The translations under genes and the position numbers were made by a program. Shown one piece after another: positions 18,439 to 27,209 of a stretch of 64,000 nucleotides of DNA (position 1 is its first letter; each line of letters starts with the position of its first letter). The stretch is from contig CAJUFQ010000009.1 in NCBI GenBank assembly GCA_910585625.1, positions 1-64,000 of the forward strand. Reading direction: 5' to 3'. The DNA is from an uncultured Lachnospiraceae bacterium (GTDB lineage Bacteria; Bacillota; Clostridia; Lachnospirales; Lachnospiraceae). The notes under the pieces were generated by a model, which saw nothing but the letters and a program-made list of their open reading frames with translations, did not search any database and was not told the DNA's origin.

Positions 18439-20433
18439 ATGGATAATCAATTATGTTTTCGGTGTTTTAAGATTAAGGGCAATTACGAAGTATGCCCTCA
18501 TTGCGGGTACGATGAAAAGACCGAAGCGGCGCAGGCATACCAGCTCATGCCCGGGACTGTCCTGCGGGGCAGATACATCATAGGCACAAGCATCGGCATC
18601 GGCGGTTTTGGCATTACATACAAGGCATATGACACCGTGCTGGGCATCGTGGTGGCAATCAAGGAGTTCTACCCGGCAGGGATGGTGAACCGGGGAGAGG
18701 GCGAGACGAGGGTCGGCGTTTTTTCCGGGGAAAAGGAAGAGGAATTCCGGCGGCAGCTGGAGCGGTTCCTGGAGGAAGCCAGGAACATGGCAATCTTTTC
18801 CAAAGAAGAAGATATCATCAATGTATTTGATTATTTTGAGGAGAACCAGACCGCGTACATCATCATGGAATTTGTGGACGCGCCGCTGCTTAAGGCCCGC
18901 CTCAGGGAAAAGGGCAGGATGGAGGCAGCAGAGGCAGTGCGGTATATTGCCGCGCTGCTGGACGCCCTGTCCAAGGTACATTACAACGGCATTATACATA
19001 AAGACATAAGCCCGGACAATATATTCCTCACGGGTGAGGATACAGTGAAAGTCTTCGACTTTGGGGCTGCAAAGTTCCAGGGGACGGAGACAGAGCGCAC
19101 AGAAGATGTGGTGGTCAAAGCGGGTTACACACCCCCGGAGCAGTACAGAGCCAAAAATGAGCAGGGGGCGTTTATGGATATCTACGCGGCAGGAGCCGTG
19201 TTCTATGAGATGGTTACCGGGGAAAAACCCATGGAGGCCCCGGACCGCGCTGTGGAGGAAGGCCTGAAAAAGCCGTCAGAATTTGGCATTGAGATTGATG
19301 AAAACCTGGAGCGCGTCATCTTAAAGGCGTTGGCCCTGAAACCGGAACTGCGTTTCCAGACAGCGGAACAGTTCAAGGACGCCATCGTCAGCCAGAAGAG
19401 GGTGGAGCTTCCGGAAGAAGAGCTGAGAAGGCGCCGGCGGCGGAAGCGTTTCCTGACTGCCGGGCTGGCGTCTGTGTTCGTGGCCATGGGCGGCATCCTG
19501 ATTTTGAGTCAGACTTACTTTTCCGGCAGGGGCAGGATAGACGTGTCTGCCATACCCGCGGAGTCTCTGGAAATCTGGCTTCCGCAGGAAAGCCCGGAGG
19601 CGGGCAGCGAACTGTCGCAGACGCTTTTAGAGAGCGTGGAGAAGGAGTGTCCGCAATTAGAAGTCACGGTAAATACGATTGACGCCCAGGCATATGCAAG
19701 CAGGATAGGGGAAGCGGCGGAGGAAGGGCATTTGCCGGACGTGTTCTGCACAGAGGGGCTGGTGGCTTCCGAACATTGCGCAGACCTTTCGAAGCTGCTG
19801 CGCACGATGAAGCTTTCCTCTTACCTGTGCCTCGGGGAGTTGGGCAAGAAGGACGTCTATGAGCTTCCCACCGCCTTGCAGATTGGCGTTGCCTATGTCA
19901 ATGAAGAGAAAGAAACAAAATTGCCGCAGTCCATAGAATCCGGCGAGCTAGCCGGGCAGCAAGGGAAGTTTGGTTATGCGGACGAGGAAGAAGCTTTTCC
20001 GAAGTTCCAGGACATGGAAGAACCCACGGCCTGGATTGTCGGCGACCTCTCGGCCATGGAACAGGTGGAAGCAGTGACGGTGGAAATGCTGCCGCCCACA
20101 GATTTTACCGTCGTGCCAATTTTACACGGCGGCAAGCTGGTGGCATCAGCGGAACATTGTTATGGGGTCAGGAAAGATATGGACGGCGCAAAAGGCGATG
20201 CGGCGATGTTCCTCTTGTCATTGCTGCTGAGCGATGGGATGCAGAGCGTATCTTACATGGACAATGAGGAAGGAATTCCTTTAAACCGCGCGGCGTATGA
20301 CAGCTACAAAGAAAATAAGATGACTACATACCTCGCATTCCTCAAGGAGTACGATTTGCAGGAGGCGGAAATTTCCCAGGGAGAAAGCATCTGTGGGATT
20401 ATCAGGGGCGAGATTGGAGGAGACAGAGAATGA
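18439..20433 (+). CDS. Ser/Thr protein kinase with extracellular solute-binding-like domain
   Basis: 664 residues. The N-terminal zinc ribbon has CFRC and CPHC (residues 6-22). The Hanks-type kinase domain (about 39-310) has the glycine loop IGIGGFGITY, catalytic Lys in VAIKEF, HKDISPDN in place of the common HRD, and DFGAAKF. A single membrane helix (about 337-358) leads to an extracellular C-terminal half resembling family 1 ABC solute-binding proteins: an IWLPQESPEAGSELSQT start, LPDVFCTEG, an ELPTALQIGVAYVNEE hinge-like segment, and a FLLSLLLSD ending typical of such proteins. This architecture suggests a receptor kinase sensing a small ligand or sugar. It overlaps the next kinase gene by four bases (ATGA). 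Confidence 0.88.
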   Translation: MDNQLCFRCFKIKGNYEVCPHCGYDEKTEAAQAYQLMPGTVLRGRYIIGTSIGIGGFGITYKAYDTVLGIVVAIKEFYPAGMVNRGEGETRVGVFSGEKEEEFRRQLERFLEEARNMAIFSKEEDIINVFDYFEENQTAYIIMEFVDAPLLKARLREKGRMEAAEAVRYIAALLDALSKVHYNGIIHKDISPDNIFLTGEDTVKVFDFGAAKFQGTETERTEDVVVKAGYTPPEQYRAKNEQGAFMDIYAAGAVFYEMVTGEKPMEAPDRAVEEGLKKPSEFGIEIDENLERVILKALALKPELRFQTAEQFKDAIVSQKRVELPEEELRRRRRRKRFLTAGLASVFVAMGGILILSQTYFSGRGRIDVSAIPAESLEIWLPQESPEAGSELSQTLLESVEKECPQLEVTVNTIDAQAYASRIGEAAEEGHLPDVFCTEGLVASEHCADLSKLLRTMKLSSYLCLGELGKKDVYELPTALQIGVAYVNEEKETKLPQSIESGELAGQQGKFGYADEEEAFPKFQDMEEPTAWIVGDLSAMEQVEAVTVEMLPPTDFTVVPILHGGKLVASAEHCYGVRKDMDGAKGDAAMFLLSLLLSDGMQSVSYMDNEEGIPLNRAAYDSYKENKMTTYLAFLKEYDLQEAEISQGESICGIIRGEIGGDRE

Positions 20434-22745
20434 TAAGATGCATGGGCTGCATGGCGGAAATCCCGGAGGGGGAAAGGATATGCAGATATTGCGGCTATCA
20501 AAAGGATGCAGGCGTGAAGGAGGCTTATTACCTGCTGCCTGGAAAAATGGTCGGGGAGAAATACATGGTCGGGAAAGTCTTGGGCTACGGAGGATTTGGC
20601 GTGACTTATATCGGCTGGGATACCACGCTGCAGCGGAAAGTCGCGGTCAAAGAATACCTACCCAGCGACTTTGCCACCAGGAGCTACGGCACCAAGCTGC
20701 TGACTGTATTTTCCGGGGAAGCCACCGTGCAGTTTGAGGCGGGGCTGAACAGCTTCATATCGGAAGCCAAGCGTCTGGCAAAATTTAACCGCATACCGGA
20801 AATCGTGGATATCTATGACTGCTTTATGGAAAACGGCACCGGCTACATTGTCATGGAATTCCTGGAAGGGGACACCGTCAAGGAAATCTTAAAGGAGCGG
20901 GGCGTCCTCCCGGTGGACGAGGCGCGCAAAATCGCCATGGCGGTGCTGCGCGGGCTGGCGGCAGTCCATAAGGAGGGCATCATCCACCGGGATATCGCGC
21001 CGGACAATATCTTCATCAACAAACAGGGCGAGGTCAAGGTCCTTGATTTCGGGGCGGCAAGATACGCCACAGCGGTGCAGTCCAGGAGCCTTTCCGTTGT
21101 CTTAAAGCCTGGCTATGCGCCGGAGGAGCAGTACCGCAGCAGGGGCGAGCAGGGGCCGTGGACGGATGTGTACGCCATGGGCGCGACGTTCTATCGCATG
21201 ATTACCGGGATTATCCCGGAGGAATCGATTGAGCGGATGGCGGAAGATAACCTTAAGCCCCCTTCGGGGCTTGGCGTGCAGATAGAGCCTAACATAGAAA
21301 ACGCCCTGATGAATAGCCTGAATGTGCGCAAGGAATACCGTATCCAGGATGCACAGAGCTTTTACGATGCTCTTGGCGGCGGGGAAGAGGTAGCGCGTAT
21401 CGTGGAGGATAAGCCGGAGAAGGAAGATTTAAAGCTTCCGCCTTGGTTCTGTTGGGCGGCCGCGGCCGCCGGCCTTCTGGCATGTGTATGCGTCATCTTA
21501 TTTGCCACCGGGAACATCAGCTTTACGAGGAAGCAGATTGACAGCCGGGAGGGGGCGCAGGCGTTGGCAGAAAATGAACGCTATGTGCCGAATGTTTCCG
21601 GGATGAGCTACGAGGAGGCAGAGGCCGTCTTAAAGGAAAAAGACTTAAAGGTAGTCATAAATGGCATGAACTACAGCGAGAGCATCGAAAAGAACAAGAT
21701 ACTAAGCCAAGATCCGGGGGACGGCGCGCGAGCGGCGGCAGAGGAGGTTGTCTATGTCATCATGAGCGGCGGCAACCAGGAAGTGATGATGCCGGATTTT
21801 ACGGGCATGGAGTATGAGGAGGCGGCGGCTCTGATTGCCGCGCAGAATCTTGCGTTAGAAAAAGATGGAGTTACTGAGGAGTACAGTGATTTTGTGGAGA
21901 AGGGCAGGGTGATTTCCCAAAACATCGATGCGGAGGAACGTGTCGGCGTCCAGACGGAAATCAAGCTCACGGTTTCGCTGGGAAGCCTTTCCACAGAGAC
22001 CGCGCTCTTGGAAGTTCCGGACTTAAGAGGGCTGACGAAGGAAGAAGCAATCGGGCGGCTGACACAGCTGAAAGAAGAGACAGGATTTACTTTCACGCTG
22101 GGGAAGGTGAAGAATAAATATAGCGCAAAAGCAGAAAAAGGCAAGATTATCAGCCAGGGATTAAAGCCAGGGAAAGAAGCGCGGACAAATGAGCCAATCA
22201 CGCTTGTCGTCAGCAAAGGGCCGAAGATGGTGCAGATGCCCGATTTCTCCTATAAACCTAGGGAAGAAGCAGTCCGTATGCTGGAAAAAGCAGGATTTTC
22301 CGTAAAAGTAGAGGAAGAATACAGCACCAGGGTGTCCAAGGGGCTTGTCATCAGCCAGAGCATGGAGGCAGGCGTCCAGGCGGCGAAAGGGAGCGAGGTC
22401 ACGCTTGTCGTCAGCCTTGGGGAAGACGGCGGCAGCGGGAACCCCGGCGACACCGGCGGATCTGGCAGTTCGGGCGGATCTGGCAGTTCCGGCAGTTCGG
22501 GCGGATTGGGTGATTCCGGCAGTTCGGGCGGGTCTGGCAATCCTGGCGGTTCCAGTGTCCCCAACCCAGGGGATGCCGGCGGCTCCAACAGTCCCGATCC
22601 GGGCAGCGCTGCCCCACCGGCGCAGGAGCCGCCCCAGCAGCCCCAGACGCCCCAGCCACAGCAGCCCCCCCAGGATGGCGGCGTCATCCAGGATAATGAC
22701 GGCGGGGTTGTCCGGGATAATGATGATGGGGTCTTGGAAGATTAG
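20430..22745 (+). CDS. PASTA-domain Ser/Thr protein kinase
   Basis: 771 residues. Zinc ribbon CMGC/CRYC (residues 4-20), Hanks kinase domain (about 35-310) with LGYGGFGVTY, VAVKEY, HRDIAPDN and DFGAARY, all catalytic residues present. Membrane helix at about 342-362. Four extracellular PASTA repeats follow (about 381-446, 450-515, 528-597 and 599-663), each starting with a V/M-PD/N-x-x-G-type motif; such repeats bind muropeptides or peptidoglycan in PrkC/StkP kinases. The C-terminus is a Gly/Ser-rich then Pro/Gln-rich tail ending with Asp-rich repeats, unusual for PrkC and suited to crossing the wall. Unlike the housekeeping prkC, it is not beside rsgA/rlmN-type genes but inside this locus, between a second receptor kinase and a PP2C phosphatase. 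Confidence 0.93.
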   Translation: MIRCMGCMAEIPEGERICRYCGYQKDAGVKEAYYLLPGKMVGEKYMVGKVLGYGGFGVTYIGWDTTLQRKVAVKEYLPSDFATRSYGTKLLTVFSGEATVQFEAGLNSFISEAKRLAKFNRIPEIVDIYDCFMENGTGYIVMEFLEGDTVKEILKERGVLPVDEARKIAMAVLRGLAAVHKEGIIHRDIAPDNIFINKQGEVKVLDFGAARYATAVQSRSLSVVLKPGYAPEEQYRSRGEQGPWTDVYAMGATFYRMITGIIPEESIERMAEDNLKPPSGLGVQIEPNIENALMNSLNVRKEYRIQDAQSFYDALGGGEEVARIVEDKPEKEDLKLPPWFCWAAAAAGLLACVCVILFATGNISFTRKQIDSREGAQALAENERYVPNVSGMSYEEAEAVLKEKDLKVVINGMNYSESIEKNKILSQDPGDGARAAAEEVVYVIMSGGNQEVMMPDFTGMEYEEAAALIAAQNLALEKDGVTEEYSDFVEKGRVISQNIDAEERVGVQTEIKLTVSLGSLSTETALLEVPDLRGLTKEEAIGRLTQLKEETGFTFTLGKVKNKYSAKAEKGKIISQGLKPGKEARTNEPITLVVSKGPKMVQMPDFSYKPREEAVRMLEKAGFSVKVEEEYSTRVSKGLVISQSMEAGVQAAKGSEVTLVVSLGEDGGSGNPGDTGGSGSSGGSGSSGSSGGLGDSGSSGGSGNPGGSSVPNPGDAGGSNSPDPGSAAPPAQEPPQQPQTPQPQQPPQDGGVIQDNDGGVVRDNDDGVLED

Positions 22746-22762
22746 CTAAAATGGAGGAAGTT

Positions 22763-23491
22763 ATGTTTTTATATGAGATTTTGTCTGAGCCAGGGGAGCG
22801 GGAATATAATGAAGACTATGCCGGGGCAGAAAAAAAGGGGGACGCCTGCTGTTTTGTCCTGGCAGACGGGCTGGGCGGCCATGGCGGCGGGGATGAAGCC
22901 TCGCGCATGGTCGCGGAATACATACTAGGCGATTTTAAGGAGCATGGGGAGGTGTCGGAGGAATACCTGAAAAAAAGCTTTGAGGAAGGGCAGAAGCTGT
23001 TGATGGAAGAGCAGGAAAAGCAGAACAGGGCTTTTGAGATGAAAACTACCCTGGTCGTGCTTCTGGCGGATGGGAATTCTGTCCGCTGGGGGCATATCGG
23101 GGACTCGCGGCTTTATTATTTCAAGAACAGGAAATTAGCGCAGCGGACATTGGATCACAGTGTTCCCCAAATGTTGGTGACAGCGGGGGAAATCAGGGAG
23201 GAGGACATCCGGGGACATGCAGACCGGAACCGCCTCCTGCGGGTAATGGGTTCTGAGTGGGATCAGCCCCGCTACAAGCTGGCAGAGCCGTTGCGGCCGG
23301 AAGGGAAGGAAGCGTTTTTGCTTTGCTCTGACGGCTTTTGGGAATGGGTGGATGAGAAGGCAATGCAGTCTGCGCTGAAAAAAGCGGATTCCCCATCAGA
23401 ATGGCTGAAACGCATGAAAAAAACAGTCCTGAAAAACGGAGCAGGCAAAGGAATGGACAATTATTCTGCCATAGCGGTATTTGCGGAGTAA
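22763..23491 (+). CDS. PP2C-family protein phosphatase
   Basis: 242 residues from ATG 22763; GGAGG (22754-22758) lies five bases before it, whereas the ATG at 22751 has no ribosome site. Metal-binding and catalytic motifs are present in order: NEDYAG, ADGLGGHGGGDEAS, WGHIGDSRLYYF, SDGFWEW and MDNYSAI. Soluble and cytoplasmic. It probably dephosphorylates the adjacent kinases and their FHA-bound substrates, as PrpC and Stp1 do for PASTA kinases. Ends 32 bases before the first FHA gene. Confidence 0.93.
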   Translation: MFLYEILSEPGEREYNEDYAGAEKKGDACCFVLADGLGGHGGGDEASRMVAEYILGDFKEHGEVSEEYLKKSFEEGQKLLMEEQEKQNRAFEMKTTLVVLLADGNSVRWGHIGDSRLYYFKNRKLAQRTLDHSVPQMLVTAGEIREEDIRGHADRNRLLRVMGSEWDQPRYKLAEPLRPEGKEAFLLCSDGFWEWVDEKAMQSALKKADSPSEWLKRMKKTVLKNGAGKGMDNYSAIAVFAE

Positions 23492-23523
23492 TCCTGCCCA
23501 ATAGAGTCAGTAGGAGGAAAGGT

Positions 23524-24120
23524 ATGGCTATCGTACAATGTGAAAATCAGCATTATTATGATGACGAGAAATTCCCGGAATGCCCACATTGCGTCATGCA
23601 GGCAAAAAAGGGGGACGCCGGGCAGGAATCCGTGACAGTGGCTTTGGCGCGGGAGTCGCGGGAAGTGGAGAATTACGCCGTAGAATATATAAAACAAAGT
23701 TCCCCGAAAGTGTATATCCATGTAGAGCCGGCCCAGGAGCAGCAGAAGGAAGCAAGCACCGGGGAAAAGCCGGGCGTGCCGCGGTGCGTTGCGGGGTGGC
23801 TGGTATGCGTCCGGGGGGCGGAATATGGAAGCGGCTTTCCGCTCTATGCGGGGTTCAACCGTATCGGAAGGGCAAGTGGCAACGACATTATCCTCAATGA
23901 CCCTCAGGCGTCCCGGGAGGAACATTGTTCCGTCATCTATGAGGAAAAGAGAAACGTTTTTTATCTGTTTCCCAAAGATGGAAACCTTACATATTTAGGA
24001 GAAGAGCTGGCAGGGCAGGCGCAGGAAATCAGGCATGGGCAGATAATTACGATTGGCGGGACACAGCTGCAGTTTGTGGCGTTCTGCATGGGAGAGACAA
24101 AATGGGAAAAAAACAGATAA
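23524..24120 (+). CDS. FHA-domain protein with N-terminal zinc-ribbon-like motif
   Basis: 198 residues from ATG 23524, with AGGAGG at 23512-23517; upstream in-frame codons run into the phosphatase gene. The N-terminus has C-x-x-x-HYYDDEKFPECPHC, a metal-ribbon-like motif also found in the second FHA protein of this locus. The FHA domain (about 88-185) has the phosphothreonine-binding signature GRASGNDIIL, then SREEHC, and a terminal GGTQLQF strand. Soluble adaptor that would bind phosphothreonine on a kinase or partner. Overlaps the VWA gene by 19 bases. Confidence 0.9.
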   Translation: MAIVQCENQHYYDDEKFPECPHCVMQAKKGDAGQESVTVALARESREVENYAVEYIKQSSPKVYIHVEPAQEQQKEASTGEKPGVPRCVAGWLVCVRGAEYGSGFPLYAGFNRIGRASGNDIILNDPQASREEHCSVIYEEKRNVFYLFPKDGNLTYLGEELAGQAQEIRHGQIITIGGTQLQFVAFCMGETKWEKNR

Positions 24121-25829
24121 GGAAACTGGCTGTCCTGCTGGCAGCAGCCTGCCTCGCTATGAGCGGCAGCAAAGGGGAGGCGTCGGATATAGACCAGAAG
24201 CTGGGGGAAGTCAGGATAGAGGGGGCGTCCGCTTGTATGCCGGAGCTGAATCTGTATTGTTATCCGCAGCAGCAGGAGCTTCTGGATACAGTGGGCGTTA
24301 CTTATGGCGGAGAAACGCTTACGGTTAGCCAGGTTATCCCCTATGGGCAGACCGGGAGGGGCATTGGCTATTATATGCTCTTGGACGTCTCTGCTTCGGT
24401 CAGCCAGGAGTATTTTGCCCAGATGAAAGAGAGTGTCCTGAGTTTCTGGCGCAATATGCATCCTGCGGACAGGCTTACCCTGATTGCTTTCGGGGATGCG
24501 GTTCAGGTGGTATTCCAGGACAAGACGGCTGCAGATGATATTTCACAGGAAGTAAACGCCCTGGAAAACAAAGACCAGAACACATGCCTGTTTGCGGCTG
24601 TCGACAAGGCGGCGAAGCTTGCGGATGAGGAGCAGTCGGCAGGCGTGCGCAAGGTTCTGGTGGCATTTACGGATGGAGAGGATTTTTCTGAGAATACGTC
24701 CACGAAGGAGGAAGCCCTTTCCACCTTAAAGGGGAAAATGATACCGCTTTATGCTATGGCGGCAAAAGAGACGAAGCAAGGCGGGCAAAACCCCTATCTG
24801 GACAGCATGGGCGCGTTCGTGCGGGAGTCCGGCGGGGCCATGGAAGTGTTTGGAGCGGAAGATGCGGTTGCCAAGATGCAGGGATTGCAGCAGATGTTCC
24901 GGGACGCCTATGTGATTCAGGCAAATGCAAAAACCAATGTCGTGGATTACAAGAAGAAACCGCTGACGGTCACCTTTTCTGGCGGGGCTGCGCAGACGGC
25001 AGAGTATAGCGTTTCCTATTACAAGGAAGACGTGCGGCCGCCTGCCGCCTCCGTAAAGAAGCAGTCGCCGTCTGCGCTGAAAATCTCGTTCAGCGAACCC
25101 GTATGGGGAGCGGAGGATGTTTCTGCCTATGAGATTGCCCATGAGGGGCGGCATATTACGGACGGCTATATGGTGCGCTATGAAGAGGCGGACGATCCTG
25201 CCGCAATCATTACGTTTGAGGAAGAGCTGCAGAATGGGGAATATCAGATAGCGTTCCACAATGTGACAGACATGTCCATGGAGAAGAATCTGCTGGCGGC
25301 GGTATGTACCTTGGAAATTACAGACGGCAGGAAGCCTGGCTTTTGGGATTACCTTATGCGGTATCAGGTGTTTTTTGCGGCAGCTGCCGTGGCCCTTGTG
25401 CTGCTGATTGCAGCTGCCGTGGCCTGGCGGATGGTGAGCAGGCGTAAGGGCGTGGTGTCTGTCGAGGGCAAGGCTGTGCTGCAGTCGAACCTAAGCAGGA
25501 AGCGTCAGGTAAGGGTGGAGAAACGGGAAAGCCCGCCCAGGCGGCTGTGGTTCTGCCTGGAGGGGGCGGTCGATGCGGAGCCGATTGCCGTGGACGTCGT
25601 GAAGAGCATGATAGCGGGACGTTCCCAGAACTGCGATTTTTCCATTGACGATGAGAAGATGTCCAGGCAGCACTTTGCCATTACAGAGCGGGAGGGGATG
25701 TTCTGGATTGAGGATCTGAACACGACGAATGGAACAGCGGTGAACGGCCAGCGGCTGGCAGCCCCCAGGATGCTGGCCAAAGGGGACAGGATTGAAGCCG
25801 GGGACATCGCAATGACTGTGAGGTGGTGA
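24102..25829 (+). CDS. VWA-transmembrane-FHA protein
   Basis: 575 residues. A signal sequence (KKQIRKLAVLLAAACLAMS) is followed by an extracellular VWA domain (about 85-275) with an intact MIDAS: DVSASVS near residue 95 and FTDGED further on. A beta-rich Ig-like segment (about 310-405) follows, then one membrane helix (about 424-446), a short basic linker, and a cytoplasmic FHA domain (about 498-575) with AGRSQNCDF, MSRQHF and TTNGTAVNG. This places a metal-dependent protein-binding module outside the cell and a phosphothreonine reader inside, an unusual bridge that fits a system joining extracellular Ig-like proteins to cytoplasmic kinases. It starts inside the end of the FHA gene and stops three bases before the third kinase. 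Confidence 0.92.
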   Translation: MGKKQIRKLAVLLAAACLAMSGSKGEASDIDQKLGEVRIEGASACMPELNLYCYPQQQELLDTVGVTYGGETLTVSQVIPYGQTGRGIGYYMLLDVSASVSQEYFAQMKESVLSFWRNMHPADRLTLIAFGDAVQVVFQDKTAADDISQEVNALENKDQNTCLFAAVDKAAKLADEEQSAGVRKVLVAFTDGEDFSENTSTKEEALSTLKGKMIPLYAMAAKETKQGGQNPYLDSMGAFVRESGGAMEVFGAEDAVAKMQGLQQMFRDAYVIQANAKTNVVDYKKKPLTVTFSGGAAQTAEYSVSYYKEDVRPPAASVKKQSPSALKISFSEPVWGAEDVSAYEIAHEGRHITDGYMVRYEEADDPAAIITFEEELQNGEYQIAFHNVTDMSMEKNLLAAVCTLEITDGRKPGFWDYLMRYQVFFAAAAVALVLLIAAAVAWRMVSRRKGVVSVEGKAVLQSNLSRKRQVRVEKRESPPRRLWFCLEGAVDAEPIAVDVVKSMIAGRSQNCDFSIDDEKMSRQHFAITEREGMFWIEDLNTTNGTAVNGQRLAAPRMLAKGDRIEAGDIAMTVRW

Positions 25830-25832
25830 GGC

Positions 25833-27209
25833 ATGGTGGAAGAGTACAGATGCCCGAATTGCTTTCAGGGAAAGGTGGAATCCGGCAAATGCATGTTGTG
25901 TGGATTTGACCGGAAGGCAGAGAAAAGGAATCCTATGCGCCTGCCGGAAATGTACGTGCTGGAGGAACGCTATGTCGTCGGCTGCATTTTGGGCAGCGGA
26001 GGATTTGGCATCACGTACAAAGCGTTTGATGTGTTAAACCAGCGCTCCTGCGCCGTCAAAGAGTTCGTCCCCATAGGGGGCGTGACGCGGGCGGGGGACG
26101 GGCTGCAGATTTCCGTGACGTCGAGCCAGTCGCAGGGAGATTTTGAACATGGGAAGAAGCGTTTTATGGAAGAGGCGGAGGTCTTAAAGAAGCTGACAGG
26201 CGTGCCGGAAGTCGTCCAGATCATGGATTATTTCCAGCAGAACAATACGGCTTATTTTGTCATGGAATACATTGAGGGAGTTACGCTCAAGCAGCTGATG
26301 ACAGCTTATGGCGGCAGGATCCCCCTCCAAGAGGCCGCGCCAATTATTTACCGCGCGGGGATTGCCTTAGACCAGGTACATAAGAAAGGCGGCATCTTCC
26401 ACCGGGACATCAGCCCGGACAATATCATGGTCAGTCAGAGAGGAATGGTGAAGCTGATTGATTTTGGCAATGCCAAGCATCTGATTGGCAAGAAGAGCCA
26501 GACGTTGTCGGTCATCCTCAAGCATGGCTATGCGCCGCCGGAACAGTATTCCAGCGCCAGCAGCCAGGGGAGCTACACGGACGTTTACGCTCTTGCCGCC
26601 ACGCTGTACTATGTGCTGACGGGGGTGATGGCGCCTAGCGCGCCGGATCGTTTCAGCGGGGAGGGATATCGCGCGCTGAAGGAGCTGGATCCTGCAGTCA
26701 GCGCGGAACTGTCCGAAGCCGTAGACCATGCCCTGATCTTGAACGGCAAAAACAGGACGCAGTCGGCGGCGGAGTTTGTCGCGCCATTGTCTCTGTATCT
26801 GGGGACGCCGGGGGAGCCTTATGCAAAGCGTGCGTATGTGCAGACGTCTTATGGAAATCAGCCTTATGCAAAGCGTGCGTATACGTCGGGCATGCCTTAT
26901 GTAAAGGTTGCAGGGAATCCCTCGGGCTGCTCCTGGCGCATCCCTCCAAACAGGATCGTGGTCATCGGGCGGTCCGGGGAGCTGGCGGACATTGTGCCGA
27001 CCATGGATGGGAAAGTGAGCAAGCGGCATTGCGAGTTGTTCTGCGACAGCATTGAGAAATGTTTTTACCTGGTGGATTGTTCCACGAATGGGACTTATAT
27101 CGGAGAGCGGAGGCTGGAAAAAGGAAAGGCCTACGTGCTTTTGCCGGGGGGGCAGTTTTCCCTCGGCAACCATATCTGTGATCTGGAAGTGGGGTGGGAC
27201 AATGGGTGA
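25833..27209 (+). CDS. Ser/Thr protein kinase fused to an FHA domain
   Basis: 458 residues, no membrane segment. Zinc ribbon CPNC/CMLC (residues 7-21), kinase domain (about 45-320) with LGSGGFGITY, CAVKEF, HRDISPDN and a DFGNAKH activation segment start. A linker (about 327-360) repeats PYAKRAY twice with a third related copy, then a C-terminal FHA domain (about 362-455) has IGRSGELADIV, VSKRHC and CSTNGTYIG. It is the only cytoplasmic kinase of the three and could amplify signals by binding phosphorylated partners through its own FHA domain. Overlaps the second phosphatase gene by eight bases. Confidence 0.93.
   Translation: MVEEYRCPNCFQGKVESGKCMLCGFDRKAEKRNPMRLPEMYVLEERYVVGCILGSGGFGITYKAFDVLNQRSCAVKEFVPIGGVTRAGDGLQISVTSSQSQGDFEHGKKRFMEEAEVLKKLTGVPEVVQIMDYFQQNNTAYFVMEYIEGVTLKQLMTAYGGRIPLQEAAPIIYRAGIALDQVHKKGGIFHRDISPDNIMVSQRGMVKLIDFGNAKHLIGKKSQTLSVILKHGYAPPEQYSSASSQGSYTDVYALAATLYYVLTGVMAPSAPDRFSGEGYRALKELDPAVSAELSEAVDHALILNGKNRTQSAAEFVAPLSLYLGTPGEPYAKRAYVQTSYGNQPYAKRAYTSGMPYVKVAGNPSGCSWRIPPNRIVVIGRSGELADIVPTMDGKVSKRHCELFCDSIEKCFYLVDCSTNGTYIGERRLEKGKAYVLLPGGQFSLGNHICDLEVGWDNG

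Noticed and set aside
27052..27201. Longer start for the second PP2C phosphatase
   Set aside because: The extra 50 codons lie wholly within the FHA domain of the kinase gene and show no phosphatase-like sequence.
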